From: Okeanomitos corallinicola TIOX110
GTDB taxonomy: Bacteria; Cyanobacteriota; Cyanobacteriia; Cyanobacteriales; Nostocaceae
Assembly: GCF_038050375.1 (NCBI RefSeq)
Contig: NZ_CP150886.1
Location: forward strand, 1,219,318 to 1,283,317
Reading direction: 5' to 3'
Length of the DNA: 64,000 nt
The notes below the pieces were generated by a model that was not told the origin of the DNA, searched no databases, and was given only the letters and a program-made list of their open reading frames with translations. Numbering within the stretch: position 1 is the first letter of the stretch; every line of letters begins with the position of its first letter. Both the position numbers and the translations under genes were made by a program. This document shows positions 1-9,434 of this stretch, piece after piece.

Positions 1-336
1 AGATTTATTTCCCCAATAGCCACTGTTAATAATTACTTGTTTCGCTGCATACAGTGACCATTTAAAAGTTTTGTCTAGACTTTCGATAAATTCCCCAGGT
101 AAATTATACTCCTTGGGGTTAAAGTCAAAGTTACGGATAAATCCACCTTTTAAAAAGTAGAATTTATCCGGTTGACCTTTGGTAGCATCATAAAATATGC
201 TAGGATCTAAATCTAAATCGGCAACACTAATATCAGATGTTGATTCCTTTGCTGTGCTGAGATTCTGCCAAAATTGTTCAGGATTTTGTGCGTCTGGAAA
301 GAGACATGATAATCCAATGATGGCTATTTTTTCCAC
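1..336 (-). CDS. hglG: Beta-ketoacyl synthase, N-terminal part only (HglG-like, PfaC-type)
   Basis: The gene runs off the left edge, so only the first 112 codons are visible. The predicted start is a GTG (bases 334-336 read in reverse), with an AGGA about 8 bases upstream. The protein opens with EKIAIIGLSCLFPDAQN, the standard N-terminus of a type I ketosynthase, and continues through an FDFNP motif like the one at residues 120-123 of the upstream HglE. The active-site Cys and His residues lie outside the window. It follows hglF on the same strand after 134 bp, so it is probably the third gene of the hglE-hglF-hglG operon. The KS family is secure. The hglG name rests on remembered gene order in Anabaena PCC 7120. 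Confidence 0.75.
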   Translation of the reverse strand, partial: MEKIAIIGLSCLFPDAQNPEQFWQNLSTAKESTSDISVADLDLDPSIFYDATKGQPDKFYFLKGGFIRNFDFNPKEYNLPGEFIESLDKTFKWSLYAAKQVIINSGYWGNKS

Positions 337-470
337 TTTTGAAATCCTCGTTGGGGTATGAAGGAAATCAGTAATTTTCTCACCCAGAGACGCAGAGAGA
401 GCTTTTTACTTTTTCCCTTAGTTTTTAGGATTTACGCGATTCCCCCAAACGTGGTTATTCAGTTATCTAT

Positions 471-2201
471 TTACTTTTTGTTTAACATTTTCATGGGCCA
501 AATTACTGCTTTTGCTCCTAAAATACGAGAGTATATTTTTCCTTCACGACTGTGGATAATGAAGTTAGCAGTTGCTCCTGTATCTGTTTTATTTTCAATT
601 TCACAGGACACATAAAATGGTACATTGAATGGTACGGCTAAAAATTGTTCAGAGTATGTTAATTGTCCTGGTAAACAAACTTCTTGATGGAAATGATTTA
701 ACCATAACCATAGGGTTTGGGTACTCAAATCAATTATGTAAGGATTATGCCATTTAACGGGAAATTGTCCTTGCTGTTGGGCGGTGATTTCTTGCCAGCA
801 ACATTCGGCTGTCAGTTTTTCTGGACTAATGTTTAAAACTCTGGTAATTTCTTGGAAAGCTGGGCCATGAAATAAGGATAAATCACCATTTTGATAAAAA
901 TCTTTACCAGTGGTAGTAACGATATTATCTTCTCTGAGATCCATTGATTCATAAATAGGTGCTTCTGGCATATTTCTCACCAATTTAATCAGAGAACTAA
1001 AGTGATAATGAGTTCTTCCTTCTGGAGTTTTACTTAATATTTTAGTCTGAAATTCAATAAAATCACCGTCATTTTTAGAAATTTCTTGTATTTCTAAAAT
1101 ATGTTCCTGAGCTAGACTTGCGTTAAAGGTAATTCCTTTCAAAACCTTGAAGTCTTGACAACTCAAATATCTGTAACCTGGATAAATTTCTTCACAACCA
1201 TTAACCATCCATGATTTAGCACAGGTAGCTGGTAAGACTGGTGTTCCGGCAATAGTATGATCATGTAAAAATGGGTTTTCTGCTAATGTTATTCGTCGTC
1301 GAATGCGATGAGTACGAAGTTTTGAACCTAAAGACATGGGTGGTATTTTCATGGGACTACCAATCACCACCTGTGTATTATTTTGATAGGCTGGATGCAG
1401 TTCATTTACTAACATTTGACTGCCTATTTCTACAGGAATAATCTCAATTCCTCTTTCCGCAAATGCTTTTTTAAGTTGTGGTGTCACCATACCACTATCC
1501 CAACCACCCCAGTTAATTGCAACTACATGAGTTTGAGGGTAATCTTTTTTAAATTGATGAGCTGATTTGTTGAGAATTTCGTTAGCGATCGCATAATCAC
1601 TTTGTCCAATATTACCATAAAAACCTGTGACAGAAGAAAATAATACTAAATGCTGTAATTGCTGAGGATTAATACAATTGAGTAAATTTTGTAATCCTTG
1701 CACTTTGGCAGTGTAAACTTTTTCAAAATCCTCTGAGGTTTTCTTTTCAATTAACTTATCTGCTAAGTTACCAGCACCATGAATAATGCCTGTAATTTGA
1801 CCAAATTTTTGAGCAACAGTAGTAAGTTTTGCTTGTAAAGCTACTGTATCAGTAACATCAACACTGATATATTCAGCTTTTGCTCCTGCTGCGGTAATTG
1901 CTGCTAAAGTCTTTTTAATTTCTCGGCTAGAATTAATCTGATTAAATATCTTTTGTACCATTATGGGTGTGGGTTTCTCGCCTTGAGAAATCAAATTTTC
2001 CATGATGCGTTTTTTTAGGGCTGCATCTTCTAAACAATCAATTGCATAATCTGGTTCTGGGGTAATTTCTGAACGCCCTAAAAGAATAAAATTACCAGAT
2101 TTTTGTTGTGCTAATTTAATTGTACATTGGGCTGTGATTCCCTTACCTCCACCACTGACTACGAAAACAGATGATGGATTAACTTGAAGTTTTGCTGTCA
2201 T
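471..2201 (-). CDS. hglF: Ketoreductase-dehydratase protein of heterocyst glycolipid synthesis (HglF-like)
   Basis: This 576-residue protein has two domains. Residues 12-250 are a Rossmann ketoreductase with a nucleotide-binding GGGKGITA (17-24), catalytic Ser190 in LVLFSS, and Tyr203 and Asn207 in SDYAIANE. Residues 305-570 form a hotdog dehydratase with the HxxxGxxxxP motif (H315, G319, P324) and a later DxxxQ motif near residue 491. It would reduce the 3-keto group and dehydrate the 3-hydroxy intermediate on an HglE acyl carrier domain. The N-terminal structural half of a normal PKS ketoreductase is missing, and the end of HglE appears to supply it. It lies 182 bp downstream of hglE on the same strand. 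The domains are clear; the hglF name comes from synteny. Confidence 0.85.
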   Translation of the reverse strand: MTAKLQVNPSSVFVVSGGGKGITAQCTIKLAQQKSGNFILLGRSEITPEPDYAIDCLEDAALKKRIMENLISQGEKPTPIMVQKIFNQINSSREIKKTLAAITAAGAKAEYISVDVTDTVALQAKLTTVAQKFGQITGIIHGAGNLADKLIEKKTSEDFEKVYTAKVQGLQNLLNCINPQQLQHLVLFSSVTGFYGNIGQSDYAIANEILNKSAHQFKKDYPQTHVVAINWGGWDSGMVTPQLKKAFAERGIEIIPVEIGSQMLVNELHPAYQNNTQVVIGSPMKIPPMSLGSKLRTHRIRRRITLAENPFLHDHTIAGTPVLPATCAKSWMVNGCEEIYPGYRYLSCQDFKVLKGITFNASLAQEHILEIQEISKNDGDFIEFQTKILSKTPEGRTHYHFSSLIKLVRNMPEAPIYESMDLREDNIVTTTGKDFYQNGDLSLFHGPAFQEITRVLNISPEKLTAECCWQEITAQQQGQFPVKWHNPYIIDLSTQTLWLWLNHFHQEVCLPGQLTYSEQFLAVPFNVPFYVSCEIENKTDTGATANFIIHSREGKIYSRILGAKAVIWPMKMLNKK

Positions 2202-2359
2202 AATTCCTCGGTAATGAATTAAAAACTTTAAATTTAAATACAGAAGTCAGAATATTTCATGAATAGATTTATGTTTTTTTCATGCCCAGATGTAAGAAAT
2301 AATAAACAACCTTTTATATATTCATCTCACACCTGACATGGCTCTACTCCTATTTGTAT

Positions 2360-2376
2360 GGTGGGCAATGCCCACC
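2360..2376. repeat. Interspersed palindrome (GGTGGGC-AAT-GCCCACC)
   Basis: A perfect 7-bp stem with a 3-base loop lies 8 bp past the hglE stop, in the hglE-hglF spacer. It resembles the GGGCAAGATGCCC-type palindromes near 17324 and 45338, so it is probably an interspersed repeat. In the transcript it could act as an RNA hairpin limiting read-through or decay. There is no T-tract. Confidence 0.6.
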
Positions 2377-2383
2377 CTCAAAG

Positions 2384-5300
2384 TTATTCGGCTTCAGCTA
2401 TGAGTGTGACTCGTCCTTTAGAACTATAACCAACTTCCCCAATATATCGGTTGGAATCATGCAATTCAGCAACAATATATTCTGCTGATTCATGTGGGTC
2501 TAAGTTGGGATTTAAATCAATTGCTCTCAAGAATACTTGTGGCCATTCCCATCTCAAACTTTTGGTTAATCCAAATAATCCACCACCGATAATTCCTAAG
2601 TTTTCTGTATGCTCTAAGCCAAATGCACCGTCGAGATAGGCAACTGTACAAAAACTAACTCTTCCCTCTAAATTAGCGGCTGTATTGAGTGATTGTTTAA
2701 GATGTTTTGCCATCAAAAATACCTGTTTAACAATCGCTTTTTGAGTTTCAGAAGAGGATGTTAATTGTGGATGTAGGTGAATGAATGCCCCAATCTTACC
2801 GTGTTGTATGGTGATACTCTGTAATAGTAATTGCAGATGTTCTTCACTCATGTTTGCCAAGGTAATACGGGTAACTCCTGATGGTAAAGGTGCCTGTTCA
2901 GGAACTAATGATTGGGGGAAACTCAAAACTACTACTTGCCAATTTTGCTCTATGAGGGCGTGAGCTAGTTTGGTGGTGGTGAGAGAACCATCATCGGTGA
3001 TTAAACCTATGTGTCCCTCTGGTAGTGTGCATTCCCAAAAATCCGGTCTGGGTAAGGTTTTAAGCTTGGCGGGACGACGGGGCAGGTTTGGGTCTACTGG
3101 TGGTGGAGGGGTTAAGTCCACCACTTCTACTCTGCTCATGTCTGCGGTTATCGCGTCAGCATCAAGCTTTTTTTTTTCACCCGCCACCAGTTGCTGGAGG
3201 TAGTTCACTATCTGTCCAATTGTCCGTAGGTCACCTAGTTCTTCTAGGTTGGGTTTAGGTAAGTCTGGATATGCTTCTTGCAATCCTCCCAGTATTTCTA
3301 CCCGTTTGATGGAATCAATGCCCAGGTCGGCTTCCATATCCATGTCTAGTTCTAACATCTCGACTGGATAGCCTGTTTTTTCACTGGTGATGTTTAACAG
3401 AGTTTGAGCTATATCAGCATATTGGTTGTTGTCGCTTGCTGGTTCAGGACTGGGAAGGGGTGACTGGGGAGTAATTATTAACTCTTCTTTTACTACTTCT
3501 GTAACCTGTAACCTGTCACCTGTCACCTGTTTTTCTAGGTACTCGACAACTTGACCAATGGTGCGTTTTTCTGCCAGTTCTTCTAAGTTGGGTTTGGGGA
3601 GGTCAGGGTATAATTCTTGCAATCCACCTAGTATTTCTACTCGTTTGATGGAGTCAATACCTAAGTCGGCTTCCATGTCCATGTCAAACTCTAACATTTC
3701 GATGGGATAACCGGTTTTTTCGCTAGTGATGGAGAGGAGATTTTGACCTAGTTTTTTAATATCAACCCCGGTGTTTGTAGGTTCAGAAACTAAGGCTACT
3801 GGTGCTACTGGTTCAACAATAGGAGCAGGTGTTTCTATGACAGGTTCGGGAATTTTTGCAGTGGTAACTTCTACTTTTACAGGTGCTTGATTTTCTACTA
3901 TTTGGGGAGTGGGAGAAACTACAGTTTCTGCAATAGCAGGTTCTGATTGTTGGGGCATCAATTCCCGTAAACTTTGGGTATGAGCTTCGGTAAATTGTGG
4001 CGGAATTACTGTTTCGGTTGTTTCTTGACCTTCAATTAGTAAAGAATATTCTTGTTGAATGAGTTGGAAAAAGTTTTTAGTGTATTCTACTTGTTCCTTC
4101 AGATATTCTTCGTGAATGCGGAGGGTTTCAGCTTGTTGGTTATGAAACTGCATCATGCTCCGCTCAAAACTTTCCATAACTACTTGTTTTAGTTGGGCAG
4201 TTTCTGAAGATTTACTATTAATAATTATGTTGTTTTGTTGCTGCATCAATTGGAAAAATGTCTTCGCATATTCCATTTGATGACCTAGATAAGTTACATG
4301 AATTTGTAAGTTATCACCTTGGTTGTGTTGGAACTGGTTAAGCAGGTTTTCTAAACTTGACAAAACCTGCTGGAAGTTGGTGTTGTTATCTGGTGTTTTC
4401 ATTTGCCCTCCTAGACGCTCTGCAATTGCAGTTTGGCTGACTGTAGGTAATAATTCTTTGGATGCAGGATTTGCATTTATAGGTGTAGCAGGATTCATCT
4501 GAGGAACTGTTTGCAAGTTAGTGATGACTGGGTTTTTCTTGTTACCGTTACCATTAGCATTACCATTTCCGTTACCATTTTTGCCATTGCTGGTAGGAAT
4601 TATGGAGGTTGCTGGTTTTTGAATTTCTAAGGTTTTAGATTCTTGAATTTCTTTAGGTTTCGATTCTTGAATTTCTAGATTCTGAGCATCCTGTAACCCT
4701 TGAATTTTGAATCCATCATTGAGTGCTTCATTAAAGGCATTTTTGGTTTTATCGGAAATGTAGTTAATGCCTTTTAATTTGACATTTAAGACTTTTTTAC
4801 TGGAAACTTCAGGTAATTTTTCTGGGAGTTGATAGGGGTCGAGGTTATCTAAAGCCATCCCAATTACTCGCAGTTGGATTGCCGCTTCCTTGAGGGTGCG
4901 ATCGCTGTCTTTTTTAGTGCTAGGATTAAGGGATACGGTAATATGTGGCCGCTCACCTAAAATATCTTTAACCAAGTTGCTGAGAATTCGTTTTGGGCCA
5001 AATTCTACAAAGCAATAACCACCAGCAGCATAGATATTTTCAATCTCTTGCTTGAAGTGTACGGAACTAGAAAGGTGACTTTCTAAGATTCTTTGAATTG
5101 CCGATGGTTCGTGGGGATAATGTTTACCAGTGACGTTACTGAAAACAGGCAGTTGGGGATTTTTGAAGTCTACAGATTTGGTAGCAATGGCAAAGGATTT
5201 TTGCGCAAAGGCAATTAAAGGTGTGTGGAAAGCAGCGGAAACAGGTAAAGGTATGGCACTGTAACCTAGCTTTTCAAACTGCTGCTGAATTTTCCGAATT

Positions 5301-7720
5301 TCCGCAGTTGGACCGGCTAAAACAACTTGTGTGGGAGAATTGAAATTAGCGATCGCAATTTGTGGGAAACTCTTTAATACAGCCTCTACTTTGCTGATAT
5401 CTTCCTTCACCGCTAACATACTACCCGCATCATGGTCAGGGTCTTTCGGCGCAGCCATCGCTTGCCCCCTAGACTTCACCAAGTACAAATAATCTTCTTC
5501 ACTCAGCACTCCCGCAGCCCACAAAGCGGTCAATTCACCAAAACTATGTCCGGCGGCAAAATCTGATTTAAACCCAGCTTGTTGGAAAATAGAATACAAA
5601 CCTGCACTAAAAACACCAATTGCTGGTTGTGCATATTCAGTTCTTTGCAAAGCTGCAATTTGTTCTTTCTTCTCAGCTTCATTAAAGGTGGGATGGGGAA
5701 AAACAACTTCCGAAATAGGCTGCAAATTATCTTTAATTAACATCCCATCCATCGCCCCATACAACCTTCTTAAAGCAGGGAAATTCATCACCGCTTCTCT
5801 ACCCATTTCCAGGTATTGAGAACCTTGTCCAGAAAATAAAGATACAACTTTTCCAGCTAATTCCATTCCCGCAGCACGGTAATAAATACCTTGGGGATGT
5901 TCCCACGCATCTGCTGAAGACTTATTTTTCAGTAAATCAATACTAACTTTTAGTAACTTACACGCCTCTTCTTTACTTTCAGCAACAAAGCCAATTCTAG
6001 CCGCAGTTTTCGGAATAGTTACAGACTTTGATTCTAGAATCAACTGTGAATAATATCTTTCTCCATCATGGGACTGCAAATTATTAAAAGTTGCTTCTAA
6101 CTTAGCAATCAATTCTGCTGGAGTTGAGTCAAATAATAACACTTCACCCGCTGCATTATGTAAACGATAAGGTTGTTTTTGTTCCGCTTCGTACTCTTCC
6201 AAAACCACATGATAATTAGTACCACCAAAACCAAAGGAACTTACCCCCGCACGTCTTGGTGCTTCACCTTCTGAGCGTAGCCAAGGTCTAGTTTCAGTGT
6301 TTAAATAAAAGGAAGAATTTTCAATATCTAGCTTAGGATTTGGCTCGGTAATATTGATAGTTGGTGGCAGAATTTTATGGTGTAAAGCCAGGGCAGTTTT
6401 CACCAAACTAGCAGCACCAGCAGCAGCTTTTGTATGTCCAATTTGGGACTTTACACTCCCTAAAGCAATATGCTGTTTTTTGTCATCATACTGATTTAAG
6501 AAATCCCGCAAAGAACCGAATTCTGTAGGGTCTCCCGCCATTGTCCCAGTACCATGAGCTTCCATTAAACCCAAAGTTGCTGGAGAAAAACCCGCATCAT
6601 TGTAAGCACGTTCTAAGGCTTTAGCTTGTCCTTCTTTTCGTGGAGCATAAATACTCTTGTAACGCCCATCACTAGAAGTACCAATACCCTTAATTACCGC
6701 ATAGATTTTATCATCATCTCTGACCGCATCTTCCAAACGTTTTAGTACCACCATAGCGATACCTTCACCTAACATCATGCCATCTGATTTAGCATCAAAA
6801 GGTTTGACATTTTCACTAGGAGTAACCGCCGGAGTTTTACTAAAAGAAATATAAGCCATGATGGTGTTATCGGTATCCACACCACCAGTCAGCATCATAT
6901 CGCTGCGGTGTTCTACTAATTCACTAATAGCCATTTTTAAAGCGCCAAAGGAACTAGCACAAGCAGCATCAACAACACAATTCATGCCGCCAAAATTGAG
7001 GCGGTTAGCAATTCGTCCCGCTACCACATTTGCTAACATTCCAGGGAATGCATTTTCATCCCATTTAACATAAGCACTTTTAATTTTTTCAACGATTTTC
7101 TGAGTATCTTCATCAGATAAACCGCTACTTTTTAGCACTTTTTCCCACACAGGATATTCTAATCTGGCAGATAATGGCATCCCTAATTGTTTCGCCATGG
7201 CCACACCTAAAATCACCCCGATGTTCTCGCGGTTAAATTCACGGGATTCACCATAACCAGCATCTTCCATTGCTTCTTTGGCAACCACTAAACTTAATAG
7301 TTGCGATACATCAGTAACTTCTAAAATGCTGGGAGGAATACCAAATTCCATCGGGTTAAAATCAACTTCAGGGATAAAACCACCACGTTTACAATAGGTT
7401 TTATCCTCTGGAGTTCTGGGGTTAGGGTCATAGTAATCTTTAATACTCCAGTGGGTTTCCGGAACATCAGTGATACAATCTTTTTTATTAACAATATTGG
7501 CCCAGTATTGGCGTAGGTTTCTAGCTTGTGGTAGTAGAGAAGCCATACCTACAATTGCAATCGGGTTGTGTTGCAATTGTCTGTTAATTTTGTTAGTTGA
7601 AATTTCGTTTCCTGACTTCATCTTTTTTTCCTCTATAAACCGAATCAAATCCTTTTCACAACTATTAATAAGGCTGTCTAACTCTGCCAAGGCAGTATTA
7701 ATTGAATCAGCAGACATCAT
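2384..7720 (-). CDS. hglE: Heterocyst glycolipid polyketide synthase HglE (KS-AT-ACP-ACP-partial KR)
   Basis: This 1778-residue PfaA-like synthase elongates the long-chain fatty alcohol of heterocyst glycolipids. The KS spans about 51-510, with Cys254 in DAACASS, His389 in EAHGTGT and His429 in QIGHTK. The AT spans about 625-920, with Ser726 in GHSFGE and His832. A low-complexity Asn/Gly linker (1045-1063) follows, then two similar helical modules (about 1113-1165 and 1184-1228). Two ACPs carry phosphopantetheine serines at Ser1357 and Ser1470, each in LGIDSIKR. Residues 1560-1778 resemble the structural half of a ketoreductase, whose catalytic half starts hglF. The ACPs are joined by a segment encoded partly by heptamer repeats. 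Two ATGs are adjacent at the start; the second (7717) is also possible. The gene is divergent from hgdB across 1.7 kb. Confidence 0.9.
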   Translation of the reverse strand: MMSADSINTALAELDSLINSCEKDLIRFIEEKKMKSGNEISTNKINRQLQHNPIAIVGMASLLPQARNLRQYWANIVNKKDCITDVPETHWSIKDYYDPNPRTPEDKTYCKRGGFIPEVDFNPMEFGIPPSILEVTDVSQLLSLVVAKEAMEDAGYGESREFNRENIGVILGVAMAKQLGMPLSARLEYPVWEKVLKSSGLSDEDTQKIVEKIKSAYVKWDENAFPGMLANVVAGRIANRLNFGGMNCVVDAACASSFGALKMAISELVEHRSDMMLTGGVDTDNTIMAYISFSKTPAVTPSENVKPFDAKSDGMMLGEGIAMVVLKRLEDAVRDDDKIYAVIKGIGTSSDGRYKSIYAPRKEGQAKALERAYNDAGFSPATLGLMEAHGTGTMAGDPTEFGSLRDFLNQYDDKKQHIALGSVKSQIGHTKAAAGAASLVKTALALHHKILPPTINITEPNPKLDIENSSFYLNTETRPWLRSEGEAPRRAGVSSFGFGGTNYHVVLEEYEAEQKQPYRLHNAAGEVLLFDSTPAELIAKLEATFNNLQSHDGERYYSQLILESKSVTIPKTAARIGFVAESKEEACKLLKVSIDLLKNKSSADAWEHPQGIYYRAAGMELAGKVVSLFSGQGSQYLEMGREAVMNFPALRRLYGAMDGMLIKDNLQPISEVVFPHPTFNEAEKKEQIAALQRTEYAQPAIGVFSAGLYSIFQQAGFKSDFAAGHSFGELTALWAAGVLSEEDYLYLVKSRGQAMAAPKDPDHDAGSMLAVKEDISKVEAVLKSFPQIAIANFNSPTQVVLAGPTAEIRKIQQQFEKLGYSAIPLPVSAAFHTPLIAFAQKSFAIATKSVDFKNPQLPVFSNVTGKHYPHEPSAIQRILESHLSSSVHFKQEIENIYAAGGYCFVEFGPKRILSNLVKDILGERPHITVSLNPSTKKDSDRTLKEAAIQLRVIGMALDNLDPYQLPEKLPEVSSKKVLNVKLKGINYISDKTKNAFNEALNDGFKIQGLQDAQNLEIQESKPKEIQESKTLEIQKPATSIIPTSNGKNGNGNGNANGNGNKKNPVITNLQTVPQMNPATPINANPASKELLPTVSQTAIAERLGGQMKTPDNNTNFQQVLSSLENLLNQFQHNQGDNLQIHVTYLGHQMEYAKTFFQLMQQQNNIIINSKSSETAQLKQVVMESFERSMMQFHNQQAETLRIHEEYLKEQVEYTKNFFQLIQQEYSLLIEGQETTETVIPPQFTEAHTQSLRELMPQQSEPAIAETVVSPTPQIVENQAPVKVEVTTAKIPEPVIETPAPIVEPVAPVALVSEPTNTGVDIKKLGQNLLSITSEKTGYPIEMLEFDMDMEADLGIDSIKRVEILGGLQELYPDLPKPNLEELAEKRTIGQVVEYLEKQVTGDRLQVTEVVKEELIITPQSPLPSPEPASDNNQYADIAQTLLNITSEKTGYPVEMLELDMDMEADLGIDSIKRVEILGGLQEAYPDLPKPNLEELGDLRTIGQIVNYLQQLVAGEKKKLDADAITADMSRVEVVDLTPPPPVDPNLPRRPAKLKTLPRPDFWECTLPEGHIGLITDDGSLTTTKLAHALIEQNWQVVVLSFPQSLVPEQAPLPSGVTRITLANMSEEHLQLLLQSITIQHGKIGAFIHLHPQLTSSSETQKAIVKQVFLMAKHLKQSLNTAANLEGRVSFCTVAYLDGAFGLEHTENLGIIGGGLFGLTKSLRWEWPQVFLRAIDLNPNLDPHESAEYIVAELHDSNRYIGEVGYSSKGRVTLIAEAE
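3501..3530. repeat. Heptanucleotide repeat (STRR) inside hglE
   Basis: About four heptamers (two GTAACCT, then two GTCACCT) lie within the coding sequence. On the minus strand they encode QVTGDRLQVTE (residues 1398-1408) in the linker between the two ACPs. The GTCACCT unit also occurs between genes at 29731-29760 and in a variant at 36475. Confidence 0.85.
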
Positions 7721-9434
7721 GGCATAGAGTAATTTTGAGGACTGTAAATTGTTTAGCTACAGTAATTTCTGTGGCTCATACATAAATAAGCAACCTATGT
7801 TTTCTTACCAAAATCACTTGATGTAGCTATGTAAGAAACTAGGCTTTTATCCATCAACACCACACAGTAAACACTGCCTTGATTTCCTATCCAAATCATT
7901 GCTGTTGTAAGTATTCTTACTTTTAAAGCTAATGCTAAAAGTATCTATTTGATAAGTTATCAAATTATCAAACATCCTGAATTCTTACCTATCATTGTTG
8001 GTGTATTGATGAAAAATATTAACACTGTAAACTTGTAAAAATACTATACAAGGTTGTCTTTCATTTTGTTGTTTTATTGGTAACTGTATGGAGTAATGCG
8101 GATACATCTTTTATAAATAGATTCTAGCCGCACAATTGCAGAAAATTGACACAAAAGCTACTCAATATTGTCAACCTGGTTAAATAATTGCAGCTAGATA
8201 AAATTAGCAATTGGTCTTTTTATCTTACTATTGAGATGATCTAGCTTCAATCCAGAAACGTAACTGGTGCTAATCACAACGTTCTGTATTTTAATAAAAA
8301 ACATAGCCAGTTTCACCGTCCAGGATAATATATTTTATGACATTCAAGCAATAAAAGCTGACAAACTCGTTACAGAAATAACATCACCTTGAATTTGGAT
8401 TCATGCCAGGTGGAAAAATACTTAAACAGGTTGATTGTTAGTTTTACAATTCGAGGTTTATAGTATTTATTCTGTTTTACTGTGAGTGAATGGAATAATT
8501 ACCATGTTGCTTTTAAATGTTGAATTAATAAAAAGACTAGCATGGTTTTTAGAAATTGAATAGTTCACTGCAAGTAAGTTTAGAAAAAAATTATTGGCCG
8601 ATTAATTCACTTTTTTGCCTCTAGCTAAGATAATCGTATAATCTTTAACTAAAATTTCCATCAGCAGGATTCTATAAATTAAGTGTATCACAGGATTTTT
8701 TTCGGTTAGCATTAGGCTTGAGAAATTAATTGTTTGGAAAGTTACAAAACATTAAATACACAGATAGTTCTTGTGAACATAAATCTATTTCATCTCAAGA
8801 AAATATCATAATTTGGCAAGATTTTTTGATGAATTTATAAGATAACTCAGATTGTCAACTAAAGTAGTTATTTATAAAGCAAATCTTAATTTAGTGGATG
8901 TAATAGTCTCAACATAATTACCTCAATTTAGACCCTGCAAAACAGTTATCTTGTAATGAAATCTGCATATTTTTACTTGATAAAGCCTCATTTGATAAGA
9001 CAAATACAGACTTAATCATAGATTTGTGGGTTTTTCAGGTGTAATTTATTTAAAAAAATAGCCGCTTGCTGGTTTTGAGTGCCAAAATAATAATTAATGT
9101 CAGGATATTTAGTCCAAACTATAGAGTTGACATAATTGAATGTTTTTGGCAGAATTAAGCTTGAGATTATTGATTTTTTCATGCCATCACATCAACAATT
9201 CCTTATATCTGGAAACCAATATTTTTAGTGAGCTTGACTGTATTTGACGCTACTCCACATAATTCAAATTCAAGCTAAAACTAAAGAAAAGTAACAGTAA
9301 CATCTCTATTGATTTCGCCTTTAATTTTGTTATCAAGAGCGATAGCAGAAAGTAAGAGCTAAAAGGCAAATGGATAATTTAGTGACATTTCTATTACGAG
9401 TATCCCTAATTCAGAAAATCATGGGAATAAGAAT
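7721..9434. other. Divergent intergenic region between hglE and hgdB
   Basis: This is 1.7 kb of AT-rich DNA with no convincing gene. It must hold the promoters of both glycolipid operons. I see one candidate NtcA box (7907-7920) and a weaker TGTA-N9-TACA element near 8033-8050. I saw no TCCGGA-type heterocyst promoter motif. The length is unusual for a divergent promoter and may include a long leader, a small RNA or decayed DNA. Confidence 0.6.
7907..7920. promoter_or_regulatory. Candidate NtcA binding site (GTA-N8-TAC)
   Basis: The sequence GTAAGTATTCTTAC is an exact match to the NtcA consensus. It lies 187 bp upstream of the hglE start. NtcA, the global nitrogen regulator, controls many heterocyst genes. 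I found no well-placed TAN3T -10 box about 22 bp away in either direction, so direct class II activation is not supported. The match could be chance. Confidence 0.4.
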
